Of a DNA stretch of 64,000 bases, positions 46,270 through 53,975 are shown piece after piece. Source of the stretch: an uncultured bacterium (GTDB taxonomy: Bacteria > Elusimicrobiota > Elusimicrobia > Elusimicrobiales > Elusimicrobiaceae). The notes beneath the pieces were generated by a model that was given only the letters and a program-made list of their open reading frames with translations, did no database searches and was not told the origin of the DNA. Each line of letters begins with the position of its first letter. Positions within the stretch are counted from its first letter, which is position 1. Where the stretch lies: positions 62,001-126,000 of the forward strand of contig CASFOP010000002.1 of NCBI GenBank assembly GCA_949296525.1, in the 5' to 3' direction. The position numbers were made by a program, and so were the translations under genes.

Positions 46270-48258
46270 ATGGATCATTTCAAACTCGTATCCGAATTTA
46301 AACCGTCCGGCGACCAGCCCAAAGCCATTGCCGCGCTGACGCGCGGCGTGCTGGAAGGGCAGAAGCGGCAGACCCTGCTGGGCGTGACGGGCTCGGGCAA
46401 AACCTTTACCATTGCCAATGTCATTGCCAACTTAAACCGCCCGACGCTGATTTTATCCCCCAACAAAGTGCTGGCCGCCCAGCTGTATGCCGAGTTTAAA
46501 CATTTTTTCCCCGAAAATGCGGTGGAATATTTTATTTCTTATTATGATTATTATCAGCCCGAAGCGTATATTCCGCAGACGGATACCTATATTGAAAAAG
46601 ATTCCGCTGTCAATGACCATATAGACAAGCTGCGCCTGAAAGCCACAACCTCCCTGCTGACGCGCAATGACGTGATTGTGGTAGCCTCTGTATCCTGCAT
46701 TTACAACCTGGGTTCACCGGACAGTTACAGTGAATTGTGTGTGTACCTTAAAAAAGGCGTGGAAATGACACGCGCGCAGTTGGGCGGCCTGCTGATTAAA
46801 ATCCAGTATAACCGCAATGAAATGGAATTTATTGCCGGCAATTTCCGTATGCGCGGGCCGTATGTGGACATTTTTCCCCCGTACGGGCTTAACGCCGTGC
46901 GCGTGGAGATAAAAGGAAAGACTGTTGCCGGCGTCTACGAAATACACCCCATTACGGGGGATATTGTGCGTGAACTGGATGAAGCCTGGGTGTATCCGGC
47001 CAAGCATTTCGTTGTGCAGGACGAAGACCGTGCCCGCGCACTGGACCAAATCCGCGCCGACCTGGAAAAGCGCCACGCTGAGCTGCAAGCCCAGGGCAAA
47101 GAGCTGGAGGCCTACCGCTTAAAACAGCGAACGGAATATGATTTGGAAATGCTGCAGCAGGCCGGCTTTTGCCCGGGCATAGAAAACTATTCGCGTTATA
47201 TGGACGGACGTAAGCCCGGCCAGCGGCCTTTTTGCCTGATAGATTATCTGCGCAAACATGGGGATTTTTTAATGGTGGTGGACGAATCCCACGTGGCCCT
47301 GCCGCAGGTGCGCGGTATGTTTAACGGGGACCGTTCGCGCAAGCAAATGCTGGTGGATTTTGGTTTCCGCCTGCCTTCGGCGCTGGATAACCGCCCACTG
47401 AAATTTGACGAATTTGAAAGCTTGCTTCCGTCCACAATTTTTGTCTCTGCCACACCAGGGCCCTATGAGCTGCAGGCCAGCGGCGGGGAAGTGGTGGAGC
47501 AGGTCATCCGTCCTACGGGACTGGTGGACCCGAAAGTTACCGTGCATCCCAGCGCGGGGCAGATAGACCATTTACTGCAGAAAATCCGGGAGCATATCGC
47601 CAAAAAAGAACGCACGCTGGTGCTGTCCATGACCAAAAAAACGGCGGAAGATTTAAGCGCGTTCCTGATTGAAAAGGGCGTCAAAACGCGCTATCTGCAT
47701 TCGGATATTGACGCGCTGGAGCGCGTGGAAATTTTAAAGCAGTTCCGCCAGGGCGTGTTTGACGTGCTGGTGGGCATTAACCTGCTGCGCGAAGGCATAG
47801 ATATTCCGCAGGTGGGGCTGGTGGCCATTTTGGGAGCGGACAACGAAGGTTTCCTGCGCAACGCCACCACGCTGATACAGATTTCGGGCCGCGCCGCGCG
47901 CAACGTCGGTGGAGAGGTGGTGCTGTATGCCGATAGGGAAACCGAAAGTATGAAATATGCGCTGGGCGAAATGAACCGCCGCCGCGCCATACAGGAAGCC
48001 TATAACAAAGAACACCACATCACGCCGCGCACCATTCAGAAAGCCGAAGTGGAGCTGAAAGAATTTGAAGATACGGCCAAAAACGAAGGGTTGGGCATTT
48101 TGCACTCCGCTTTGCCGGAACCGACGGCCAAAAATATCGGCAAAATTACGGCCGAGCTGGAACGGCAGATGCGCGAAGCGGCGGATAATTTGAATTTTGA
48201 ACTGGCGGCGGATTTGCGCGACAGACTCTTTGAGCTGAAACAAATGAAACTTAAATAA
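46270..48258 (+). CDS. uvrB: excinuclease ABC subunit B
   Basis: UvrB is the damage-verifying helicase of nucleotide excision repair, loaded by UvrA and then bound by the UvrC nuclease. The 662-residue protein has Walker A GVTGSGKTFTIANVI (about 38-52), the DNA-clamping beta-hairpin YYDYYQPEAYIPQTDTYIEK, the DEAD-box-like VVDESHVALPQ, and helicase motifs LREGIDIPQVGLVAILGAD and QISGRAARNVGG. The C-terminal UVR motif (about residues 620-660) that contacts UvrC is present. Length is normal. Confidence 0.98.
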   Translation: MDHFKLVSEFKPSGDQPKAIAALTRGVLEGQKRQTLLGVTGSGKTFTIANVIANLNRPTLILSPNKVLAAQLYAEFKHFFPENAVEYFISYYDYYQPEAYIPQTDTYIEKDSAVNDHIDKLRLKATTSLLTRNDVIVVASVSCIYNLGSPDSYSELCVYLKKGVEMTRAQLGGLLIKIQYNRNEMEFIAGNFRMRGPYVDIFPPYGLNAVRVEIKGKTVAGVYEIHPITGDIVRELDEAWVYPAKHFVVQDEDRARALDQIRADLEKRHAELQAQGKELEAYRLKQRTEYDLEMLQQAGFCPGIENYSRYMDGRKPGQRPFCLIDYLRKHGDFLMVVDESHVALPQVRGMFNGDRSRKQMLVDFGFRLPSALDNRPLKFDEFESLLPSTIFVSATPGPYELQASGGEVVEQVIRPTGLVDPKVTVHPSAGQIDHLLQKIREHIAKKERTLVLSMTKKTAEDLSAFLIEKGVKTRYLHSDIDALERVEILKQFRQGVFDVLVGINLLREGIDIPQVGLVAILGADNEGFLRNATTLIQISGRAARNVGGEVVLYADRETESMKYALGEMNRRRAIQEAYNKEHHITPRTIQKAEVELKEFEDTAKNEGLGILHSALPEPTAKNIGKITAELERQMREAADNLNFELAADLRDRLFELKQMKLK

Positions 48259-48368
48259 CTTCATTTTGTTTCGGTCAGGCTCAAAAGCCGGACAAAAGAA
48301 ACACGGACGATAAATCCCCGCAGAAAGCCGCCCGGACGCTTGTCAGACCGTTGGCGGATAAGGACATT

Positions 48369-48402
48369 TTGTTCCGGATAATTTAATTGGTAAAATATAT
48401 TT
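48369..48402 (+). promoter_or_regulatory. promoter of the biotin ligase-like gene, leaderless type
   Basis: TTGTTC (48369-48374), 16-base spacer, TAAAAT (48391-48396), six bases, ATG (48403). It is the best-formed example of the leaderless arrangement because the -35 is also visible. Confidence 0.6.
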
Positions 48403-48987
48403 ATGGAAGACATAACCCTTTCTTTGCCGTGTGTGGGCCGCATGGTCAGCGTAGACGTATTGGATAATACGCAAACTCTGGCCCGTGAATTGGCGGCGCA
48501 GAACTGTGAACACGGCACACTGGTGCTGGCGTATGAACAGACCGCAGCCTGGGGCCAAAACGGCCGCGGTTGGCATGCCGGGCGCGGCGGCGTATATTTT
48601 ACGCTGTTGTTGCAGCCTGAAAAAGAAGTGCGTGTCACGGACGGTTTGTGCCGTCGGGCCGCCGAAGCGGCGGCACAGGCGCTGGAAACCCTTTTTCATT
48701 TTAAAACCAAAACAAGCCGCAGCAGCGAGGTGCTGGCCCGGGACGCGAAAACAAAAAGCTGGAAAAAAATCGGCATCGTACGGACTGAAATTTTGAATCC
48801 GGAAGGACAAACGCCCTGGCTGGCTGTCAGTGCGGATTTGAATGTAAACAACAGGCCTGAAAAAACAACCGATACCAGCGTAAAAAAATTACTGGGCCGC
48901 GAAATAGACCCCGAATGGGTATTGCAGGAAACCTTGGAAGCCTTTTGGGCCGGCTATGTGCAGTGGCAGCTTTCCTGCCGGAAGTAA
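48403..48987 (+). CDS. biotin-protein ligase-like protein, short and divergent
   Basis: A 194-residue protein resembling the catalytic domain of BirA/biotin ligases: VDVLDNTQTLARELAAQNCE (usual S-T-N position), LVLAYEQTAAWGQNGRGWHA (usual Q-T-x-GRGR-GR-W) and GGVYFTLLLQP. It lacks both the N-terminal helix-turn-helix of regulatory BirA and the C-terminal SH3-like domain. The usual K-W-P-N-D segment is replaced by KTSRSSEVLARD, and the catalytic Lys region reads KKIGIVRTEI, one residue shorter than normal. It may have reduced or altered activity, or lipoate-type specificity. The start follows a TAAAAT box by six bases. Confidence 0.7.
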   Translation: MEDITLSLPCVGRMVSVDVLDNTQTLARELAAQNCEHGTLVLAYEQTAAWGQNGRGWHAGRGGVYFTLLLQPEKEVRVTDGLCRRAAEAAAQALETLFHFKTKTSRSSEVLARDAKTKSWKKIGIVRTEILNPEGQTPWLAVSADLNVNNRPEKTTDTSVKKLLGREIDPEWVLQETLEAFWAGYVQWQLSCRK

Positions 48988-49002
48988 TCCCCAATTGAAC
49001 TG

Positions 49003-49040
49003 AAAAAACCCCCGCACATTTGTGTGTGTGGGGGGGGGGT
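49003..49040 (-). terminator. terminator of the response-regulator gene (minus strand), containing a G10/C10 run
   Basis: Read on the minus strand: CCCCC-CACACACA...TGTGCGGGGG followed by six T (49007-49002). The stem includes a homopolymer of ten bases (G on the plus strand, 49030-49039) and a (TG) repeat, both prone to length change. Confidence 0.65.
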
Positions 49041-49079
49041 ATATGGAAAAACTTTGCCGGGGATTAAGTTCCGGTCTGT

Positions 49080-49448
49080 TTAAGCATCCCCCAGGCAGTG
49101 TTTGACCGTGGTTACCAGCTCTTTCAAGACAAAAGGCTTGGCGCAAAAGGCCTTTACCTGCGGGAATGGCTGGAACATATGCTCCGATTCCACCAGCGCA
49201 GATGTAATGATAACAGGGATGCCGTTCAATTCATCGTCCTGTTCCATGATGGATACCACTGCCCTTCCGTCCACGCCGGGAAGCATCACATCCAACAGCA
49301 CTAAATGCGGCCGTACCTCTTTCATGCGGGCGATAGCATCCCGTCCGGTTTGGCAGGTATGTACTTCATACCCTTCTTTGGACAAGACGATCGTCAACAA
49401 TTGCAAAATGGGCAGTTCGTCTTCTACGATTAAAATGCGTTTTTTCAT
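49080..49448 (-). CDS. single-domain response regulator (CheY-like receiver)
   Basis: A 122-residue receiver domain without output domain. It has the acidic pair Glu9-Asp10, phospho-acceptor Asp53 (LVLLDVMLPGVDG), Thr82/Ser83 in IITSA and Lys104 in AKPF, all in the right places, so it should be phosphorylated by a sensor kinase not present in this window. As with stand-alone receivers it may act on flagella or pili, or as a phosphorelay step; that is inference. TATAAT and AAAAGG lie upstream of the start on the minus strand, so this mRNA has a short conventional leader. Confidence 0.93.
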   Translation of the reverse strand: MKKRILIVEDELPILQLLTIVLSKEGYEVHTCQTGRDAIARMKEVRPHLVLLDVMLPGVDGRAVVSIMEQDDELNGIPVIITSALVESEHMFQPFPQVKAFCAKPFVLKELVTTVKHCLGDA

Positions 49449-49449
49449 T

Positions 49450-49487
49450 TTGTGTACCTTTTGGTTATTTTATTATACTTTTTTTAT
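49450..49487 (+). promoter_or_regulatory. promoter of tilS, leaderless type
   Basis: TTGTGT (49450-49455), 18-base spacer, TATACT (49474-49479), eight bases, ATG (49488). No Shine-Dalgarno is present. It overlaps the divergent response-regulator promoter. Confidence 0.5.
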
Positions 49488-50219
49488 ATGGGCAACAAAA
49501 CTTTTGGAGCAAATACCTGGAAAAACCTGCTGGCTTTTTCCTCCTCTTTTTTTAAACGCGCAGAAACGGTATTGGCCGGGCTGTCCGGCGGGCCGGATTC
49601 GGTCTGCCTGTTGCATTTTTTGCGTCATTTGTCGCAGAAAAAACATTTTGAACTTTTAGCCGTACACGTACATCACGGCCTGCGCGGCACGGACGCGGAT
49701 GCGGACGCGCGTTTCTGCCGGGCTTTGTGCCGGGAACTGGGCATACCGTTTCTGTTGTACAAAAAAAATGTGCGTGCGCTGGCTAAAAAGCTGGATTTAA
49801 GTGTGGAACACGCCGCTCGCAAAGCCCGTTATGAAGCATTTGCCGCTGCGGCCAAAAAGACGGGTGCTTCCAAAATCGCACTGGGACATCATTTGGATGA
49901 CCAGGCCGAAACCGTGCTGCTTAACCTGCTGCGCGGCACACGCGCCGAAGGCTTGTGCGGCATTCCCGTCCGGCGGCCTTTAAATAAAAAGGTGGAAATC
50001 GTGCGCCCGCTTTTGTGTATTACGCGCGCGGAAGTGGAGGAATATTTAAAAGCAAATAATTTGCCCTGCGTGACGGATCAGACTAATTTTGACGATATGT
50101 ATACCCGCAACTGGATACGCCACGAGCTTTTGCCCCTGCTGGAAACCAAACAGCCGCAAATCCGCCGGCACCTGGCCGGCATGGCCGCGCAGCTGGCGGA
50201 AAAATTCGGTTCCCGCTGA
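49488..50219 (+). CDS. tilS: tRNA(Ile)-lysidine synthetase, short form
   Basis: TilS attaches lysine to C34 of tRNA-Ile(CAU), so that it reads AUA and is charged with isoleucine. The PP-loop SGGPDS is at residues 33-38 (VLAGLSGGPDSVCLLHFLRH), followed by VHVHHGLRG, EHAARKARYEAF, LGHHLDDQAETVLLNLLRGT and TRNWIRHELLPLL. At 243 residues it holds only the N-terminal catalytic region and lacks the C-terminal tRNA-binding domains of the long E. coli type, as in several bacteria with short enzymes. Start ATG 49488 is preferred to GTG 49452, which would add a hydrophobic non-family extension overlapping the promoter. Confidence 0.92.
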   Translation: MGNKTFGANTWKNLLAFSSSFFKRAETVLAGLSGGPDSVCLLHFLRHLSQKKHFELLAVHVHHGLRGTDADADARFCRALCRELGIPFLLYKKNVRALAKKLDLSVEHAARKARYEAFAAAAKKTGASKIALGHHLDDQAETVLLNLLRGTRAEGLCGIPVRRPLNKKVEIVRPLLCITRAEVEEYLKANNLPCVTDQTNFDDMYTRNWIRHELLPLLETKQPQIRRHLAGMAAQLAEKFGSR

Positions 50220-50256
50220 TTTTATCTTTATTTTCCGGCGGACATTTTAAAAGGCC

Positions 50257-50312
50257 TTGTATTGTTTTTTTTTTTTGATAAATTTTGCGTATGCGCAAAA
50301 TTTATCAAAAAA
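50257..50312 (+). promoter_or_regulatory. pilin-type promoter module with T12 run and start-codon palindrome (pilin 2)
   Basis: TTGTAT (50257-50262), a 16-base spacer containing twelve T (50265-50276), TAAATT (50279-50284), six bases, ATG (50291). The left arm TTTTTTGATAAATTTTGCG (50271-50289) and right arm CGCAAAATTTATCAAAAAA (50294-50312) form a perfect 19-base palindrome with TATG in its loop, so the start codon lies in the centre. A near-identical module is at 55442-55497. A second imperfect stem (about 50328-50360, ending GGCGGTTTT) follows. Confidence 0.6.
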
Positions 50313-50902
50313 TGACCCCCCGCAGAAAAAACCCCGCTAAAAGCATTTTAGGCGGTTTTATCCATAAGTCCATCCCGGGTAATGGCAGCCCGGGGTTTCA
50401 TCTGCGTTTTGGCAGACAGGCCGGCTTTACGCTAATAGAACTTTTGGTGGTGGTGCTGATTATCGGCATTTTGGCGGCCATTGCCCTGCCGCAGTATACC
50501 AAAGCTGTTACGAAATCCCGTTTTTCGGAAGCCTTTATAAATTTAAAAGCAATTTATAATGCCGTCCAAATCTGTGAACTGGAAACCGGGACAAAGACGG
50601 CGGGGAACATAGATGCTCCCTGTGCCAGTTTTGCCAATTTGGCCATTTCCCTGCCCTGCGAAAGCGGGGATGAATGGAACTGTCGGATTGGGGATTTTAA
50701 ATACCGTACCACGGATGTAGACAGCAACGGAAAAGCGAATGCTTTATATATGACGGAAGATGTATGTCTTTGTATGGAAGAAGACGGTGAGCTGGTGCTC
50801 AACCAGACCTATGACGGCTGTACAGGCAGCGAGGCGTCTTTGGATTATGCCAAACTGCTCAATATTACGGAAGTTGATTCCTCTCGGTGCAGTTGTTGTT
50901 AG
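50291..50902 (+). CDS. type IV pilin-like / pseudopilin protein 2, with 45-residue leader
   Basis: A 203-residue prepilin. The segment FTLIELLVVVLIIGILAA begins at residue 46 after Gly45, and the mature N-terminus has Glu5. There is no Met close to the processing site, so translation must start far upstream; ATG 50291 gives a basic 45-residue leader (MRKIYQKMTPRRKNPAKSIL...). Pilin 3 has the same leader length and related sequence. The globular domain (KAVTKSRFSEAFINLKAIYN) carries eight or more Cys, including CLCMEEDG and SSRCSCC at the end. It stands alone after tilS. Confidence 0.88.
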   Translation: MRKIYQKMTPRRKNPAKSILGGFIHKSIPGNGSPGFHLRFGRQAGFTLIELLVVVLIIGILAAIALPQYTKAVTKSRFSEAFINLKAIYNAVQICELETGTKTAGNIDAPCASFANLAISLPCESGDEWNCRIGDFKYRTTDVDSNGKANALYMTEDVCLCMEEDGELVLNQTYDGCTGSEASLDYAKLLNITEVDSSRCSCC

Positions 50903-50910
50903 GTCTTGTC

Positions 50911-51684
50911 CTAAAGCAAAGCGCACAGCGCGCGGAAAAAGGGCTCTCGCGCGTATTTTTCCGCCCACGGCGTGTGCCCGCAGCGCGGCAAAAGAATTTC
51001 GGTAAAAGAAATATGCAGGCGCGTCAGCGGCGCGGTAACTCCCTGCGGCGGGTGCGGGTCATTTTCCCCGTGTATCACGGTAACGGGGCAGGCCAGCATT
51101 TGTGCGGCTTTGAGTAAAGTCCCCCGTGCGCGCAGCGCCGCGGCCTGCGGCCAGACGGCGGCAAAAGCCTTTTCATCGGGAGCGGGAATATCCGGGTTGT
51201 CTTCCAGCGGCTCTGTGGCATCTGCCCGGCAGGCCAGCGCGTCCAGCGTTTTCAGCGCCTGCGCTTTTTGTTCTTCCGGCCCTTTTTCCAAAATTTCCAG
51301 AGCCTTTGCAAATTGCTTGGCTTCTTGCACTGTTAAATTTTGCATGCGCCTTGCATTAATCAGCGGTGCGTAGCTTTCGTCCAGCGGCGGGCAGCCTATC
51401 CATACCAGCCGTGAAACATTTTGCGGATGCGTTGCCGCGTATAACAAAGACAGCCAGGCCCCCCACGAATGCCCGATCAGCGTTACCGGCGCGGCGGCAA
51501 AATCACGGATTTGTTCGTCCAGCTCCTCTGTCAGTTCGGCTACGGAATATTTGCTTTGCCACGGCTCCAGCACGCCGCAGGTTTTGCCCAGCTCCAAGCA
51601 GGCCCCTCCCATGGAACCGGCCGCACCCGGTCCGCCATGCAGGAAAAGCACGCGGTAAGGCGCGGGACCGTAGCGGCGTATCAT
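50911..51684 (-). CDS. alpha/beta hydrolase (prolyl aminopeptidase-like)
   Basis: A 257-residue alpha/beta-hydrolase fold enzyme: FLHGGPGAAGSMGGACLELG (oxyanion loop), catalytic Ser in LIGHSWGAWLSLLY, a probable acid in VIHGENDPHPPQG, and catalytic His in LPRCGHTPWAEKYA. The HGGPG motif is typical of prolyl aminopeptidase-related hydrolases, but substrate specificity cannot be set. Start at 51684 is chosen because its ATG overlaps the TGA of the upstream gene; the much longer open frame to 52137 has no homology-like segment. No signal peptide. Confidence 0.88.
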   Translation of the reverse strand: MIRRYGPAPYRVLFLHGGPGAAGSMGGACLELGKTCGVLEPWQSKYSVAELTEELDEQIRDFAAAPVTLIGHSWGAWLSLLYAATHPQNVSRLVWIGCPPLDESYAPLINARRMQNLTVQEAKQFAKALEILEKGPEEQKAQALKTLDALACRADATEPLEDNPDIPAPDEKAFAAVWPQAAALRARGTLLKAAQMLACPVTVIHGENDPHPPQGVTAPLTRLHISFTEILLPRCGHTPWAEKYAREPFFRALCALL

Positions 51685-52490
51685 GCTCGTCTCCGGCGGG
51701 AAGAAAATTTTTGGCCCGCATTTTTGTCCGTCAGCGTTTTTTCGTCCATATCCGGCCGTATGCCAAAACGCGTAATGCAGAAGTCGTATTTGACGGGGTC
51801 TTCCGGGCAGAATTTGGCCAGGCTGCGGGTAATGTCCAGCGCGGTTTTCATATCGGCCGCGTTCCGTTGGGTCAGCCCCAGCGCTCGGGCGCAGCGGTGC
51901 ATATGCACGTCCAGCGGCACAATGAGCAGCCGCGGCGAAACCTGCCAGCCACCCGGGTCCACTTCGTCTTGGCGCACCATCCAGCGCAGAAATAAATTTA
52001 ACCGTTTCATGGCGCTGCCTTTGTCCGGATCCGGCACCAGGGTGCCCACTTCTCCCCGTGCGCGCAGGCAGCGGGCAAAATGCGCCAGCGCGCGGCAAAC
52101 ATTCTCGTCGTTTTTGTCCAGCCCGCCGGTAAAGCACTTTTCCAAAGAGCCGTATTTTTTCAGTATGTCGCGCACGGCCAGCAAAAAGCGGCAGAGTTCG
52201 TCCTGTGTGGTAAAACGGTATTTAAACCCCGCAAAATCTTTTTTCAGCCGCTCGGGCGTACAGGCCAGCACATAGGCGTGCGGGGAAGGCATGCGGCAGA
52301 AAATTAGGTTTAAATTTTTGGTAATGGCTTTTACATTGCCGTAGGCAAAACACGCACCCAGCAGGGCGGTGATTTCACGGTCGGCGGTATTGTCCCAGCG
52401 GTGCAGAAATTCCAGCGGGTCGGGGCTGACCAGGCTGCGGCGGTTGTATTTGCGGTATAAATTTTCAAAAAAAGCTTTATTTTTGGCCAT
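51681..52490 (-). CDS. TIGR02757 family protein (DUF2400)
   Basis: A 269-residue protein matching the TIGR02757/DUF2400 pattern: RRSLVSPDPLEFLHRWDNTA, REITALLGACFAYGNVKAI, GSAMKRLNLFLRWMVRQDEV, DPGGWQVSPRLLIVPLDVHM and the end FCPEDPVKYDFCITRFGIRP. The helical fold and D-V-H segment recall helix-hairpin-helix DNA-repair glycosylases, but the family has no assigned function. Start at 52490, rather than 52523, is chosen because MAKNKAFFENLY begins the homologous region and lies six bases from a TACAAT box. Co-transcribed with the hydrolase. Confidence 0.88.
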   Translation of the reverse strand: MAKNKAFFENLYRKYNRRSLVSPDPLEFLHRWDNTADREITALLGACFAYGNVKAITKNLNLIFCRMPSPHAYVLACTPERLKKDFAGFKYRFTTQDELCRFLLAVRDILKKYGSLEKCFTGGLDKNDENVCRALAHFARCLRARGEVGTLVPDPDKGSAMKRLNLFLRWMVRQDEVDPGGWQVSPRLLIVPLDVHMHRCARALGLTQRNAADMKTALDITRSLAKFCPEDPVKYDFCITRFGIRPDMDEKTLTDKNAGQKFSSRRRRA

Positions 52491-52502
52491 ACGCCTATTG
52501 TA
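52491..52502 (-). promoter_or_regulatory. -10 box of a likely leaderless TIGR02757 mRNA
   Basis: Read on the minus strand: TACAAT (52502-52497), AGGCGT, ATG (52490). It is almost the same string as at 43516-43504 (TACAATAG-CCGTT-ATG). Confidence 0.55.
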
Positions 52503-52509
52503 GCAATTT

Positions 52510-52523
52510 GATAATATATACAT
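52510..52523 (+). promoter_or_regulatory. -10 box of a likely leaderless murE mRNA
   Basis: GATAAT (52510-52515), eight bases, ATG (52524), with no Shine-Dalgarno. It is divergent from, and overlaps the upstream region of, the TIGR02757 promoter. Confidence 0.45.
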
Positions 52524-53975
52524 ATGTTTTCGCGCGTGCTTGATTTTGCCGCGTCCCGCGGGCTAACCTTGACGGGACTGACTTATAATTCCGCCGAAAT
52601 ACGGCCGGGATACGCTTTTTTTGCGCTGAAAGGAGTGCACCATGACGGCAACGCTTTTATACCGGATGCGGTAAAAAAGGGGGCGGCGCTGATTGTGTCG
52701 GCGTGTCCTGCTCCGGCGGACTGTGGCGCGGCGTATTTCCGGTCTGACGACATGGACAAAGACATGGCAGACGCGGCGTATGCGTTTTACGGACGCCCTT
52801 CGGACAGTTTAAACATCACGGGCGTAACGGGTACAAAAGGCAAAACGAGTATTGCGTATTTAGCTGAGGCCGCCCTGGCCCACGCCGGCAAAAAAGTGTC
52901 CGTACTGGGCACGGTCAATTACCGCATTAACGGTTGCGTGGTGCAGGACGCGCCCAATACCACGCCGCTGGCCCTGCCGCTGTTTAAGCTGTTAAAACAA
53001 ATGAAGGACGCGCAAACCGACGCGCTGGTGATGGAAGTGTCTTCGCATTCGCTGGAGCAGCAGCGCGTGCGGCATATTCATTTTGACACGGCGGTGTTTA
53101 CCAATTTGCAGCGGGACCATTTGGATTTTCACCATACCTTTGAAAATTATTTTGCAGCCAAGAAAAAATTGTTTGAAGAATTGCTGTCTTCGCAGAACAC
53201 CAAGCCGCACAAAACCGCCGTTATCAATGCAGACGACCCCTACGGGCGGCAGCTGATAGACATGCTAAAAGGCAAAGTGCGCCTGCTGACGTACGGGCTG
53301 GAAACGGAGGCGGATTATACGGCCTCGGACATTGAAGAAAGCCTGCACGGCACAAAATTCACCGTAAACGGCCTGCCGGGGCAAATCCGTTTGCTCGGGC
53401 GGCACAATGTATATAATGCGCTGGCCGCGCTGTGTATTGCCAAAGCCAACGGCGTACAGGAAAAAGACGCCCTGGCGGGACTGGCGGAACTGGCGGGTGT
53501 ACCCGGGCGCATGGAGCGCATAGACGGGGGGCAGGACTTTTTTGTCTTTGTGGATTTTGCCTATACGGACGAGTCCCTGCAGCGCGCGTATCAAACCGTA
53601 AAACATTTTCAGAAAGGGCGCATTATTACGGTGTTCGGCTGCGGCGGCGACCGCGACCGCACCAAACGCCCGCTGATGGGCCGTACGGCGTGCCAAAACA
53701 GCGATTTGGTATTCCTGACCAACGACAACCCGCGCACCGAAGACCCGAAACAGATTTTTGCCGACATTCAAAAAGGCATGGACGGATTTTCTAATTATGA
53801 AGTGGAGCCGGACCGCCGCGCGGCCATTTTCAAAGCCATAAACGCCGCGCACAAAGACGATATTGTGATTATTGCGGGCAAAGGCCATGAACAAACCCAG
53901 AAAATAGGCCATGAAGTGTTGCCTTTTTCGGATCAGCAGACGGCGCGGGAAGCCATTGGGGGAAAACATGTTTAA
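52524..53975 (+). CDS. murE: UDP-N-acetylmuramoyl-L-alanyl-D-glutamate-2,6-diaminopimelate ligase
   Basis: MurE adds the third residue of the peptidoglycan stem peptide. The 483-residue protein has the P-loop VTGTKGKTS (about 101-109), TNLQRDHLDFH, the central-domain AVINADDPYG, and the C-terminal PGRMERIDGG. The specificity motif is Asp401-Asn402-Pro403-Arg404 (DNPR), the signature for meso-diaminopimelate rather than lysine. That supports a Gram-negative-type wall. It overlaps murD by eight bases. Confidence 0.97.
   Translation: MFSRVLDFAASRGLTLTGLTYNSAEIRPGYAFFALKGVHHDGNAFIPDAVKKGAALIVSACPAPADCGAAYFRSDDMDKDMADAAYAFYGRPSDSLNITGVTGTKGKTSIAYLAEAALAHAGKKVSVLGTVNYRINGCVVQDAPNTTPLALPLFKLLKQMKDAQTDALVMEVSSHSLEQQRVRHIHFDTAVFTNLQRDHLDFHHTFENYFAAKKKLFEELLSSQNTKPHKTAVINADDPYGRQLIDMLKGKVRLLTYGLETEADYTASDIEESLHGTKFTVNGLPGQIRLLGRHNVYNALAALCIAKANGVQEKDALAGLAELAGVPGRMERIDGGQDFFVFVDFAYTDESLQRAYQTVKHFQKGRIITVFGCGGDRDRTKRPLMGRTACQNSDLVFLTNDNPRTEDPKQIFADIQKGMDGFSNYEVEPDRRAAIFKAINAAHKDDIVIIAGKGHEQTQKIGHEVLPFSDQQTAREAIGGKHV

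Noticed and set aside
50271-50312. the pilin palindromes as insertion-sequence ends, attachment sites or CRISPR-like repeats
   Set aside because: No transposase, integrase, spacer array or target duplication is nearby; only single copies occur, each centred on a pilin start codon.
51685-52137. N-terminal extension of the alpha/beta hydrolase
   Set aside because: It overlaps the TIGR02757 gene in another frame and is Arg/Gly/Pro-rich shadow sequence; the ATGA-coupled start at 51684 fits the family.
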